Source of the DNA: Anaerolineales bacterium
GTDB lineage: Bacteria; Chloroflexota; Anaerolineae; Anaerolineales; Villigracilaceae
Direction: 5' to 3'
NCBI GenBank assembly: GCA_030680795.1
Contig: JAUXUL010000048.1
Span: 1-64,000, forward strand
Length of the DNA stretch: 64,000 nucleotides
In this document: positions 32,570 to 40,752 of the stretch, piece after piece
Position numbering within the stretch: the first letter of the stretch is position 1
Layout of the letters: every line of letters begins with the position of its first letter
The notes under the pieces: generated by a model
What the model was told of the DNA's origin: nothing
The model's database searches: none
Seen by the model: the letters and a program-made list of their open reading frames with translations, nothing else
Translations under genes and position numbers: made by a program

Positions 32570-33106
32570 ATGGCAACCTTTACGCGTCAGGATATTGAAG
32601 AAGGCTTAAGACGCCTTGGTGAAATCGCACTGACAAAAGATTTGCGTATTGAACTGACGCTTGTCGGTGGAGCTGTAATGACGCTTCGCTTTAACGCGCG
32701 CCCATCCACTCGTGATGTGGACGCAGTCATCCTTTCACCGCGCGAGGCGCGGCTTGTCCGCGAAATGGCAAAGCAGGTTGCAGAAGAGCGGGATTGGCCC
32801 GAAGACTGGTTGAATGATGGCGCAAAAGGATATTTGGTGGGAATCAGCGATGGGCCGATCATTTTTCAAGCGCCAGGGATCGAAGCTCGCGCCCCATCCA
32901 TGGAACAGTTGCTTGCGATGAAACTATCTGCCTGGCGTGACGATGTGGATATTTCAGATGCGCGCAGATTGTTACAGGAAATTGCTGGAGGACAAAAACA
33001 AGAGGATCTCTGGAAAACTCTTGAGCCTTATCTTGTCAAAGGCGACGAGTTGACCGCGCAATATGCTTTTTGGGATCTATGGGAGTCTTTATATGGACCA
33101 GATTGA
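32570..33106 (+). CDS. DUF6036-like nucleotidyltransferase of a putative toxin-antitoxin pair
   Basis: 178 aa. LTLVGGAVMTLRF-x-ARPSTRDVDAVIL is a minimal polymerase-beta-fold nucleotidyltransferase motif (GG...D-x-D), and MEQLLAMKLSAWRDD-x-DISDARRLL follows as in AbiEii/DUF6036 proteins. Similar proteins modify tRNA or proteins with nucleotides and act as toxins, but this specific function is unverified. It overlaps the next gene by 14 bp, so the pair is coupled. Confidence 0.75.
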   Translation: MATFTRQDIEEGLRRLGEIALTKDLRIELTLVGGAVMTLRFNARPSTRDVDAVILSPREARLVREMAKQVAEERDWPEDWLNDGAKGYLVGISDGPIIFQAPGIEARAPSMEQLLAMKLSAWRDDVDISDARRLLQEIAGGQKQEDLWKTLEPYLVKGDELTAQYAFWDLWESLYGPD

Positions 33107-33449
33107 GCAACTTGCAAAAGCCGCACTCATGCGCGACCCCTTAAAATTACGCAGTCTGACGCAGGATTTGACGCGCTCAAAAATGGATTTTGGTAAAGCG
33201 GCGCGTCCAACAACAAGCGATGTAAGATTGTTGGCTATGTCTGCCGCGCTTGTGGAGTTATTAGCCGCCCGAAATAAGCAAACTCCCCCTGCATGGACAA
33301 AAGAAATTGGAGCGTTTCCTGAGCCATTCTTTTTGCTCAAGTCAGCGACAACCATGAAACGCTTGCGGATTTTATGTGAAAAAGAATCGCCTGAACCGAT
33401 GCGGAAACGTCACCTGTATGCCCCGCCGCATTTTCTGGAATTTGCTTAA
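33093..33449 (+). CDS. Partner of the nucleotidyltransferase, unknown function (118 aa)
   Basis: Begins MDQIEQLAKAALMRDPLKLR at an ATG inside the end of the upstream gene. Mostly helical: an N-terminal helix, then TTSDVRLLAMSAALVELLAARN, TPPAWTKEIGAFPEPFFLL and an end RHLYAPPHFLEFA. No family name recalled with confidence. Coupling to the nucleotidyltransferase suggests an antitoxin or accessory role (inference). Confidence 0.65.
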   Translation: MDQIEQLAKAALMRDPLKLRSLTQDLTRSKMDFGKAARPTTSDVRLLAMSAALVELLAARNKQTPPAWTKEIGAFPEPFFLLKSATTMKRLRILCEKESPEPMRKRHLYAPPHFLEFA

Positions 33450-33491
33450 ACACATAGGAGCAATTCAATAGACATTGTCGGAAATTAATTC

Positions 33492-33565
33492 GGGACGCTG
33501 ATTCACACAGAAAAACGCAGAATTCTCCTTTTGAATCAGCGAAAATCAGCGTTCATCTGCGTCCC
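33492..33565. repeat. Inverted repeat element truncating the GT-C relic
   Basis: GGGACGCTGAT (from 33492) is inverted as ATCTGCGTCCC (ending 33565), one mismatch, with internal TTGAATCAGCGAAAATCAGCG. The 3' end of the upstream-read glycosyltransferase relic runs into it. Confidence 0.6.
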
Positions 33566-34158
33566 ACGAGATGTTTTTCGCTATTACCGATAAAGGCTAA
33601 AAGAAGAAAGAGGAGAGGAATTAATTCCTGATTCACATGGGTCAATGCCACCCATTGCTGTTGATAAGCGGGATAAACGGTAAAAAGAAAGACCACCCAC
33701 ATCAAGTTCTGCTTTTGGGTGGGCCATATCAATCGAAGCACAAACCAAACTTATAGCGAGAGCAGGAAGCGGGTGATTAATTCAATCACCTGCCAGGTAA
33801 GAGCACCGCCTCCAAAGCGGGCGGTGGTCAATTGAAAGATCGGTCTGAGAAATGGGCGAAATGTACGGAACGATTTAATAAACTCTGCGGGACTAAAAAA
33901 TCGCAGAACCCAGGCAAAGGGCCAGTCGTCCCAATAAAATCCCATCCAGGGGATCAGCAATCCGTATGCCAGCAGAACCAGCATCAGGATCACAGCTGTT
34001 ACAGATAATTTTTCTTTTTGAAGGTATTTTTGATCTTTTCTTTTAACACAGGTATTCTTCCTATTGAAATAATATTTGGTTTTACCATCAAGGATAAACT
34101 GCCCATTCGTGGGCGGCAGAGCAGGTCTTGGCAGGTATAATCCCCACATCATTCTCAC
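33553..34158 (-). pseudogene. Glycosyltransferase-like membrane protein relic (nonsense codon and truncation)
   Basis: The open frame on the minus strand has VILMLVLLAYGLLIPWMGFYWDDWPFAWVLRFFSPAEF (GT-C style first helix and catalytic Asp pair DDWP), then ends at TAA (33751-33753) inside FLLSL*VWFVLRLIW. The same frame continues as NLMWVVFLFTVYPAYQQQWVALTHVNQELIPLLFLLLAF, so the stop is an internal nonsense codon. The frame then enters a repeat and stops at 33553, far short of the ~500-aa length of relatives. A real start cannot be fixed, so the upstream bound is the ORF limit. Confidence 0.7.
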
Positions 34159-34174
34159 TCAAGGAGTTATCTTC

Positions 34175-35059
34175 ATGCTCAAAATTGGATACATCGGTTT
34201 GGGATTAATGGGCAAGTCAATTGCACGGAATATTCTGAGGGCAGGCTTTCCCCTCGTTGTGCACAATCGTTCCCGCGCCGCAGTGGATGAACTCGTTGCG
34301 GAAGGCGCAAGCTCCGCAAATTCACCCAAGGAAGTTGCCGGGCAAGTGGAGGTAGTCTTCACCAACCTGCCCGATTCACCGGACGTGGAAAAAGTAGCGC
34401 TCGGCGAAAACGGGATCGTTGAAGGCGCGCGCCAGGGACTGATCATGGTGGATAACTCCACCATCAAGCCAGCCACCGCGCGCATGATCGCGGAGAAGTT
34501 AAAAGAGAAAGGCGTGTTCTCACTTGATGCGCCCGTTTCAGGCGGCGATATAGGCGCGAAAAACGCCACGCTGACCATCATGGTCGGCGGCGAGGCGAAA
34601 GCGTTGGAAAAGGTCATGCCTGTTTTTCAGGCAATCGGCAAGACCATCACACATGTCGGTGATGCGGGCGCGGGGCAGGTTGCGAAAGCCGCCAACCAGA
34701 TCATGGTGGCCGCGCAAATGGTGGCTATGGGCGAGTTACTTGTCTTCTCGAAGAAGGCCGGCGTTGATCCACGCAAGGTTGTGGATGCCATCAAAGCCGG
34801 CGCCGCGCAATGCTGGGCTTTGGATATCAAACCGCCAAGATTATTTGAAGGCAATCGCAGGCCTGGCTTTAAATCCTACATGCAGCTCAAAGACATGAGA
34901 ATCGTTTTGGATACCGCAAAGGAATATAACGTCCCCATTTCAGCGACAGAAGAAAACACAAAGTTCTATCAAATGATGATCGAGCAAGGCCTGGGCGAGT
35001 TGGATAACTCCGCTGTGGTGGGTGTGATCGAAAAACTTGCGGGCGTGGAGATCGTCTGA
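34175..35059 (+). CDS. NAD(P)-dependent beta-hydroxyacid dehydrogenase (GarR/MmsB-like)
   Basis: 294 aa from the ATG after AAGGAG. The Rossmann loop is IGYIGLGLMGKSIARNI. DAPVSGGDIGAKNATLTIMVGG is the substrate-binding signature of the 3-hydroxyisobutyrate/tartronate-semialdehyde reductase family, and GAGQVAKAANQIMVAAQ contains the catalytic Lys. Substrate could be tartronate semialdehyde, 3-hydroxyisobutyrate or a related acid. It is preceded by a relic and followed by an inverted-repeat spacer. Confidence 0.9.
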   Translation: MLKIGYIGLGLMGKSIARNILRAGFPLVVHNRSRAAVDELVAEGASSANSPKEVAGQVEVVFTNLPDSPDVEKVALGENGIVEGARQGLIMVDNSTIKPATARMIAEKLKEKGVFSLDAPVSGGDIGAKNATLTIMVGGEAKALEKVMPVFQAIGKTITHVGDAGAGQVAKAANQIMVAAQMVAMGELLVFSKKAGVDPRKVVDAIKAGAAQCWALDIKPPRLFEGNRRPGFKSYMQLKDMRIVLDTAKEYNVPISATEENTKFYQMMIEQGLGELDNSAVVGVIEKLAGVEIV

Positions 35060-35136
35060 ATGTTGGAAAGTTGGAAGCTTGAAAGTTTAAGGTTACAACC
35101 TGTAAACCTGCAAGCTTCAACCTGCGACCTGCAAAC
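35059..35136. repeat. Palindromic spacer element directly abutting a start codon
   Basis: GTTGGAAGCTTGAAAGTTT (left half) is the imperfect inverse of AACCTGCAAGCTTCAAC (right half). It occupies the entire gap between the dehydrogenase stop and the redoxin ATG and leaves no Shine-Dalgarno. A sister lies before recF (38124-38182). Confidence 0.6.
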
Positions 35137-35649
35137 ATGTCTTTAGAAATCAATCAACCCGCTCCCGATTTTGAATTGCCTGATCTTGACGATAAAATTC
35201 ATCGTCTCGGCGATTATCGCGGCAGGATCGTTATCCTCAATTTTTGGTCGTGTGAATGTCCGCACTCGGAGCGCACGGATAAGACGATCATGTCCATGTT
35301 TGTGCAATGGCGCGCGCAGCGTGTGGTGATGCTGTCCATTGCGTCAAATCGAAGCGAAAATGCCGAGGCGTTGAAAACTGCCGCTGATGCCCGGCGCCTG
35401 CGGACGGTCCTGATTGACGCGCAGTGTTTCGTCGCAGATATATATGAAGCGCAGACCACTCCGCATGTCTTTGTAATTGACCGTGAGGGGGTCTTGCGTT
35501 ACCGCGGCGCGATAGATGACGTTACATTTCGAAAACGGATTCCCACCCGCTTCTTTCTGGACCTGGCAGTTGAGTCGCTGCTCGCAGGGCATTTGCCAGA
35601 GCTAACGGATTCGCCTGCCTACGGTTGTACGATTGTGCGTGAAGTTTGA
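35137..35649 (+). CDS. Peroxiredoxin/TlpA-type thioredoxin-fold protein
   Basis: 170 aa. NQPAPDFELPDLDDKIHRLGDYRGRIVILNFWSCECPHSERT is an AhpC-TSA/redoxin core, with FWSCECPH in place of the CxxC site (Cys-Glu-Cys), and TTPHVFVIDREGVLRYRGAIDD is the cis-proline strand. It lacks a signal peptide, so it acts in the cytoplasm. It may be a thiol peroxidase or reductase; the CEC site is unusual. It has no apparent ribosome site because a repeat abuts the ATG. Confidence 0.82.
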   Translation: MSLEINQPAPDFELPDLDDKIHRLGDYRGRIVILNFWSCECPHSERTDKTIMSMFVQWRAQRVVMLSIASNRSENAEALKTAADARRLRTVLIDAQCFVADIYEAQTTPHVFVIDREGVLRYRGAIDDVTFRKRIPTRFFLDLAVESLLAGHLPELTDSPAYGCTIVREV

Positions 35650-35661
35650 TAGAATAATACT

Positions 35662-37467
35662 GTGATTGAGATTAATGAACGCAGCGTATTTTTAAACAGG
35701 ATCCATCTCTTCAAGGGTTTGAATGAGGATCAGTTGACGGGTATTTCAGTAAAACTTGAAGAGCGCGTTTACCCGGCGGATGCCATCATCTTTGATTTTG
35801 GCGCAAAACCTGATGGGTTTTATTTGATCTACAAGGGGAATGTGAATGTAGTCCATCCGCGTGAGCACGGCGGGGACTTTCTGGCCTGGCTCGCGGCGGG
35901 AGATTATTTCGGCGAAGAGGCTTTGATTGAACACCGTAGCCGTTCGGCAACCGTGAAAACCGCTGAAGAGACTTCGATTCTTTTTCTCTCAAAAGAGGGA
36001 TTTGAAGACCTGCTTACCAAATACGAAACATTAAGACCGAATTTTCTGGTTTCCATCAAAAGCCGTAAATTGGCGCGCACCTCCATGTTCAAATGGCTGA
36101 GTCCCAATGAAGTGATTTTATTCATTGCCCGCAGACATATCATCAGGTTATACCAGGCTTTGGTCGCTCCATTTTTTTTCCTGACTTTCCCCATTGCACT
36201 TTTTGCATGGGCATTTCTCTCAGGCACGATCACACTCGTCGTACTTGGGATGATCGTGCTGATCGGCATCCTTTTATGGGTGGTTTGGCAGGCGATTGAC
36301 TGGAGCAATGATTATTTTATAGTGACTAACCGGCGCGTAGTCTCGGTGGAGCGTGTGATCGGCATTTACGACAGCCGCCAGGAAGTGCCGCTCGGGACGA
36401 TTCTCTCCGTCAATGTGGAAACGGACATCATTGGCCGCGCATTCGACTATGGCAATGTGGCCGTGCGTACCTTCATTGGCAATCTCAAGTTTGACTATGT
36501 GGATCATCCCAACCAGGCGGCTGATATGATCCGCGAGCATTGGGAACGCACAAAGTCACAGGGCACACAGGCGCAAAAAGATGCGATGAAGAATGCCCTG
36601 CGCGCGAAGCTGGGGCTGACGGTGGAGAATAAACCGCAGGAAGATCCGCCTCCCCATAATGTATCGAAAGAGCAGGAAGTCCAAAAAAAAGGATTGATTC
36701 GCATAGTGCTTTCCAGCCTGTTCAAACTGCGCGTTGAAGATGGCGAAACGATCATTTATCACAAACATTGGTTTGTGTTATTGCAACAATTGAGTCGTCC
36801 ATTGATCTTCTTTTTGATTATGTCCGCCTTGATGATTGTGCGCATGTGGAATCTGATCCTATCCCCTGATAACGTAATTGTGAAACGGCTTGAAGGAGGC
36901 GGGTTTAAACCAGACACGATCCTCGTCACAATTCCCCTTCTCATGCTGCCCATCATTGGCTGGATGGTCTGGGAATATATAGACTGGAAGAATGATATTT
37001 ATCTGGTAACTCCCGATGAAATAGTGGACCTGGATAAAACCCCACTGGGCACAGAGGAACGACGCTCCGCACAGCTCGAAAACATCTTAAGCACTGAATA
37101 CAAACGGATGGGGCTGACGGGATATTTATTAAACTTTGGCACGGTCTTTATTTCAGTAGGCGGCTCAAACCTTGAGTTTCAAGATGTGCTGGACCCCGCC
37201 GGTGTGCAAGCAGACATCAACCGCCGCCGCATGGCGCGCCTCGCCAGGAATAGCGAAGATACCGTTAACGTGGAACGGGAACGCATGGCCGCCTGGCTGG
37301 CAGCGTATCACCAAAATCTGAAGGAGTTTGATGTACCGGTAACCGCTATGGAAGATGACGAAATGAACAAGATTGGCTTTGCGAGCCAGACAATGAATGA
37401 CAATGAGATTGATGACCAAATAGACAATCTGGTGGATGACCAATCCATGAATGATATGGACTTCTAA
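35662..37467 (+). CDS. cNMP-binding domain protein with two membrane/bPH modules
   Basis: 601 aa. Residues ~10-125 are a cyclic-nucleotide-binding beta-roll (LFKGLNEDQLTGISVKLEERVYPADAIIFDFGAKPDGFYLIYKGNVNVV ... GDYFGEEALIEHRSRSATVKTAEETSILFL). Two similar modules follow, each a pair of membrane helices ending in a bacterial PH domain: FFFLTFPIALFAWAFLSG then DYFIVTNRRVVSVERVIGIYDSRQEVPLGTILSVNVETD; and LIFFLIMSALMIVRMW then DIYLVTPDEIVDLDKTPLGTEERRSAQLENI. The role is unknown; a ligand-regulated membrane scaffold is inferred. GTG start. Confidence 0.85.
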   Translation: MIEINERSVFLNRIHLFKGLNEDQLTGISVKLEERVYPADAIIFDFGAKPDGFYLIYKGNVNVVHPREHGGDFLAWLAAGDYFGEEALIEHRSRSATVKTAEETSILFLSKEGFEDLLTKYETLRPNFLVSIKSRKLARTSMFKWLSPNEVILFIARRHIIRLYQALVAPFFFLTFPIALFAWAFLSGTITLVVLGMIVLIGILLWVVWQAIDWSNDYFIVTNRRVVSVERVIGIYDSRQEVPLGTILSVNVETDIIGRAFDYGNVAVRTFIGNLKFDYVDHPNQAADMIREHWERTKSQGTQAQKDAMKNALRAKLGLTVENKPQEDPPPHNVSKEQEVQKKGLIRIVLSSLFKLRVEDGETIIYHKHWFVLLQQLSRPLIFFLIMSALMIVRMWNLILSPDNVIVKRLEGGGFKPDTILVTIPLLMLPIIGWMVWEYIDWKNDIYLVTPDEIVDLDKTPLGTEERRSAQLENILSTEYKRMGLTGYLLNFGTVFISVGGSNLEFQDVLDPAGVQADINRRRMARLARNSEDTVNVERERMAAWLAAYHQNLKEFDVPVTAMEDDEMNKIGFASQTMNDNEIDDQIDNLVDDQSMNDMDF

Positions 37468-37481
37468 GCTTGAAAATACCC

Positions 37482-37541
37482 GTTTGGCAGTTTGCCCGCC
37501 AAACCCATTAGTTTCAAAAAATGTCAGGCTGCAAGCCTGAC
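37482..37541. repeat. Two small hairpins before def
   Basis: GTTTGGC (37482-37488) pairs with GCCAAAC (37498-37504), and GTCAGGCT (37523-37530) pairs with AGCCTGAC (37534-37541). They may end transcription of the upstream gene or be repeat fragments. Confidence 0.5.
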
Positions 37542-37594
37542 CTACTTGAGATTTTCGTAAAAGGCCTTATAAAACAATGAGGAAAATAACCAGC

Positions 37595-38122
37595 ATGGCA
37601 TTAAGACAAATTGTGAACTTGCCCGAACCCATTTTGCGGCGCAAGGCAAAACCAGTCAAAAAGTTCGATAAAGACCTGCAAACACTAATAGATGACATGA
37701 TCGAGACCATGCGCGAAGCGCCGGGCGTTGGGCTGGCCGCGCCGCAGATCAACGTCTCACAACAACTGGCTGTCGTTGAATACGCAGAGGGCGAAGATGA
37801 AGATGATAACGAAGATGCCCCGCCCAAGCCCAAGAAACTTTATGTGTTGATCAACCCTGAGATCATTAAAGTTTCAGAAGAAAAAGTAATCGGCGTGGAG
37901 GGCTGCCTGTCCGTTCCCAGCTTACTGGGAGAAGTGGAGCGGTACGAGTCCGTTCAAGTGAAAGCGCTCAACCGCCACGGCAACATCGTCAAACTGAAAG
38001 CAGAAGGCTGGACGGCGCGCATCTTCCAGCATGAGATCGATCACTTGAACGGGGTGTTGTTCACGGACCGCGCCACCAGTGTGTGGACTCCCCGAGTTGA
38101 TGAAGAAGTAGATTTGGCCTAA
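37595..38122 (+). CDS. def: Peptide deformylase
   Basis: 175 aa from the ATG at 37595. The three Def motifs are GVGLAAPQI, EGCLSVP and HEIDHLNG. This metalloenzyme removes the formyl group from nascent proteins. A short acidic insert (EGEDEDDNEDAPPKPKK) lies between motif 1 and motif 2, replacing the usual loop. It is followed by recF after a palindromic repeat. Confidence 0.96.
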   Translation: MALRQIVNLPEPILRRKAKPVKKFDKDLQTLIDDMIETMREAPGVGLAAPQINVSQQLAVVEYAEGEDEDDNEDAPPKPKKLYVLINPEIIKVSEEKVIGVEGCLSVPSLLGEVERYESVQVKALNRHGNIVKLKAEGWTARIFQHEIDHLNGVLFTDRATSVWTPRVDEEVDLA

Positions 38123-38123
38123 A

Positions 38124-38182
38124 CAAGTTACAAGTTGGAAAGGTACAGGTTGAAAGTAACCTTCAACCTTTGACCTGCAACC
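38124..38182. repeat. Palindromic spacer element directly abutting the recF start codon
   Basis: GTTGGAAAGGTACAGGTTGAA and TTCAACCTTTGACCTGCAAC are imperfect inverses. The last base is next to the recF ATG. This is the same family as 35059-35136 and removes any normal Shine-Dalgarno. Confidence 0.6.
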
Positions 38183-39394
38183 ATGTATTTAAAACATCTC
38201 TCCCTGACCAACTTTCGCAGCCTCACCCGCCTGGATGCAGAACTTCCACGGCGGGCTGTTTTGCTTGTGGGCGAAAATGCGCAAGGCAAGTCCAGCGTGC
38301 TTGAGGCCATTTACTTTCTGGCAGCATTCGCATCCTTTCAAACTCATGTGGATCGGCAGATCGTTAACTTTCACGAAGCAAAAAATCCACTGGCGGTTAC
38401 GCGGCTTGTGGCAGAATATCAACGCGGAAAAACAAAGCATCGGCTTGAAGCGCGGCTTATTCTGGAACCAACGGGAAGCAATGGCCAACGCCTGCGCAGG
38501 GAAATATTGCTGGATGGAGCCAAGCGGCATGCCAATGATGTCATTGGTCATTTCAACGCGGTCATTTTCGTGCCGCAAATGTCACAGATCATCGAGGGCG
38601 GACCCGATGAACGCCGCCGCTATCTCAACCTCGCGCTCGCGCAGGCTGTCCCCTCTTATGCGCGCGCATTGAGCGAATATAATCAGGCACTCACGCAACG
38701 CAATGCACTCCTCAAATCGTTGAATGAACGTTTAGGAGACGCGAACCAGCTTCAAGTCTGGGATGAAGCGCTCGTTCGACTAGGCGCGCAGATCATTATG
38801 TGGCGTATCCAGGCTGTTCAGGAGATCGAACGCTTCGCATCCCGCATTCATCACGAGTTGACTCGCGGAACCGAGGTGCTTCGTCTCGCCTATGAACCTG
38901 CGTACGATCCGCTTCCCAAGCCTGAGATGCAAATGGGATTAAAATTGGATACGCCCGTTGACCGCTCTGATTTGGAATTGGATGAAATCCAAAATGGATT
39001 TTTAGCGCGTTTGAAAACTATACGAAGCGAAGAGATCGCTCGCGGCGTGACGACGATTGGTCCGCACCGCGATGACCTGCGCTTCATCATCAACAAAGCG
39101 GATGTCAGCGATTATGGCTCGCGCGGTCAAATGCGGACGACCCTGCTGGCCCTGAAACTTGCCGAAGTGGAATGGATGAAGGAACGCACTGGCGAATGGC
39201 CCGTCATTTTGTTCGACGAAGTGATGGCAGAGTTGGACGCGAACCGCCGCGCCGATTTATTGAAATATGTAAACAAGGAACAGCAGGTCTTATTCACAAC
39301 GACAGACACGAACTCGTTCGCACCCGAATTTGTTGAGCAGGCAGAGATTTGGGATGTGCGCGGCGGCGTGGTGCAGCCGGGAAGAATAAAATAA
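38183..39394 (+). CDS. recF: DNA replication and repair protein RecF
   Basis: 403 aa. Walker A is VGENAQGKSSVLEAI; the family motifs HFNAVIFVPQ and EGGPDERRRYLN are present; the ABC-type signature SRGQMRTTLLALKLAE and Walker B VILFDEVMAELD complete the SMC-like ATPase. RecF loads RecA at single-strand gaps together with RecO and RecR. It sits alone rather than in the dnaA-dnaN cluster. Confidence 0.95.
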   Translation: MYLKHLSLTNFRSLTRLDAELPRRAVLLVGENAQGKSSVLEAIYFLAAFASFQTHVDRQIVNFHEAKNPLAVTRLVAEYQRGKTKHRLEARLILEPTGSNGQRLRREILLDGAKRHANDVIGHFNAVIFVPQMSQIIEGGPDERRRYLNLALAQAVPSYARALSEYNQALTQRNALLKSLNERLGDANQLQVWDEALVRLGAQIIMWRIQAVQEIERFASRIHHELTRGTEVLRLAYEPAYDPLPKPEMQMGLKLDTPVDRSDLELDEIQNGFLARLKTIRSEEIARGVTTIGPHRDDLRFIINKADVSDYGSRGQMRTTLLALKLAEVEWMKERTGEWPVILFDEVMAELDANRRADLLKYVNKEQQVLFTTTDTNSFAPEFVEQAEIWDVRGGVVQPGRIK

Positions 39395-39406
39395 ATAGGA
39401 AAAAAC

Positions 39407-40120
39407 ATGAGCACAAAAAATTATCGGTTCTTCGACATTATTCTGGGAATTTTTGTTGCTGTGCTGTTGATCAGTAATATCGCCTCATCTGCCAAAATCG
39501 TGGATTTGGGCTTCAGCGTTTTCAATATCCGCATGGCATTCGATGCGGGCACGATCCTCTTCCCGATTGGATATGTCTTTGGTGACATTCTCACCGAAGT
39601 GTATGGTTATAAACGCTCGCGCCGCGTGATCTGGACGGGCTTCTTTTCACTTGCATTGGCGGCCTTCATCTTTTGGGTCATCAGCAATTTACCTGGTGAG
39701 TCCACCTGGCAGGGATACGCAGGCGATAACGCTTATCAAGCCATTCTGGGCGGCATGAGCAGCGGCGGGATTGTCGCGGCCAGCCTGGCCGGTTTCTGGC
39801 TCGGTGAATTTACCAATTCTTTCACTTTGGCAAAAATGAAGGTGTTCACCAATGGGCGCTGGCTTTGGTTGCGCACGATTGGCAGCACGCTCGTCGGCGA
39901 ATTGGTGGATACAGTTATGTTTGTTGTGGTCGCTTCCGCCTTTGGTGTTTTCCCTTGGGGTCTTTTCTTAACGCTCACGGTCACAAATTACCTCTTCAAG
40001 GTGGCAGTGGAAGTACTATTCACGCCTCTCACATATGCAGTCGTGCGGACATTGAAACGCGCAGAGCATGAAGATTACTATGACCGCGATACGAACTTTA
40101 ATCCGTTCGTGATGGATTGA
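39407..40120 (+). CDS. yhhQ: Queuosine-precursor transporter (YhhQ/VUT family)
   Basis: 237 aa with about six membrane helices. ISNIASSAKIV, FPIGYVFGDILTEVYGYKRSRRVIWTGF and FANLPG-like helix content, then GSTLVGELVDTVMFVVVASAFG, are the hallmarks of the VUT/YhhQ family that takes up preQ0/preQ1 for tRNA queuosine synthesis. It is separated by a strong terminator from the convergent PAP2 gene. Confidence 0.92.
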   Translation: MSTKNYRFFDIILGIFVAVLLISNIASSAKIVDLGFSVFNIRMAFDAGTILFPIGYVFGDILTEVYGYKRSRRVIWTGFFSLALAAFIFWVISNLPGESTWQGYAGDNAYQAILGGMSSGGIVAASLAGFWLGEFTNSFTLAKMKVFTNGRWLWLRTIGSTLVGELVDTVMFVVVASAFGVFPWGLFLTLTVTNYLFKVAVEVLFTPLTYAVVRTLKRAEHEDYYDRDTNFNPFVMD

Positions 40121-40134
40121 TGTGTTTTGGTAAT

Positions 40135-40178
40135 ATTGAAAACACGGAGTCGAGCAATCTCGACTCCGTGTTTTCAAT
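40135..40178. terminator. Strong bidirectional terminator
   Basis: A 20-bp inverted repeat ATTGAAAACACGGAGTCGAG with a 4-base CAAT loop, A-rich and T-rich at its ends. It lies between convergent yhhQ and the PAP2 gene and is typical of a two-way terminator. Confidence 0.9.
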
Positions 40179-40191
40179 TCAAATCAATCAA

Positions 40192-40752
40192 CTACCAAAG
40201 CGGAAAGCCGATCAACGCAGTCAACCAGTCTATCATTGGCTGATACACTTGCAAGCCGATCAAGCCAATTATCATTCCCAGGATTGCGCCGGCGAAAACG
40301 TCTGAGACATAATGGACGCCCATCGCCGTACGTGCCAACGCTACCAGCGGCGCCCAAATCCAAAGAACAACAGCAAGCCAGGGCGGGGCAAGAACCGATG
40401 CGATGACTGCTATCAGAAATGAACGGGCGGCATGACCTGATGGAAAGGAATGCGGGTCCGTGTTGCGATAAATCATGCCCCACTCGCCTTCCGGTCTTTC
40501 CCTGCGGACGAGAAATTTTATGACAAGCACTACGCCAGCCAGACCCAGCATGCCGAAGAATTCAACCACTTCCCACTGTTTCCACGCCGAGTTGCTAAAG
40601 AACCAAAGGCTGATCAGCGCCACGGCCCAAAACCATGAGTCGCCGGAGTGCGCGAAGAAGGCGGCCAGATTACGCAAAAAACCCGGATTTTCAGCCACGC
40701 GCAATTGACTGGAGAGTCGGGCGTCAAACTCAAGAATGGAGCGAAGACTCAT
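40192..40752 (-). CDS. PAP2-superfamily membrane phosphatase
   Basis: 186 aa with about five membrane segments. The three phosphatase motifs are KFLVRRERP, PSGHAARS and ARTAMGVHYVSDV. It dephosphorylates lipid phosphates such as undecaprenyl pyrophosphate or phosphatidic acid; the substrate is not identifiable. The start overlaps the stop of the upstream NTP-transferase gene (4 bp). Confidence 0.92.
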   Translation of the reverse strand: MSLRSILEFDARLSSQLRVAENPGFLRNLAAFFAHSGDSWFWAVALISLWFFSNSAWKQWEVVEFFGMLGLAGVVLVIKFLVRRERPEGEWGMIYRNTDPHSFPSGHAARSFLIAVIASVLAPPWLAVVLWIWAPLVALARTAMGVHYVSDVFAGAILGMIIGLIGLQVYQPMIDWLTALIGFPLW

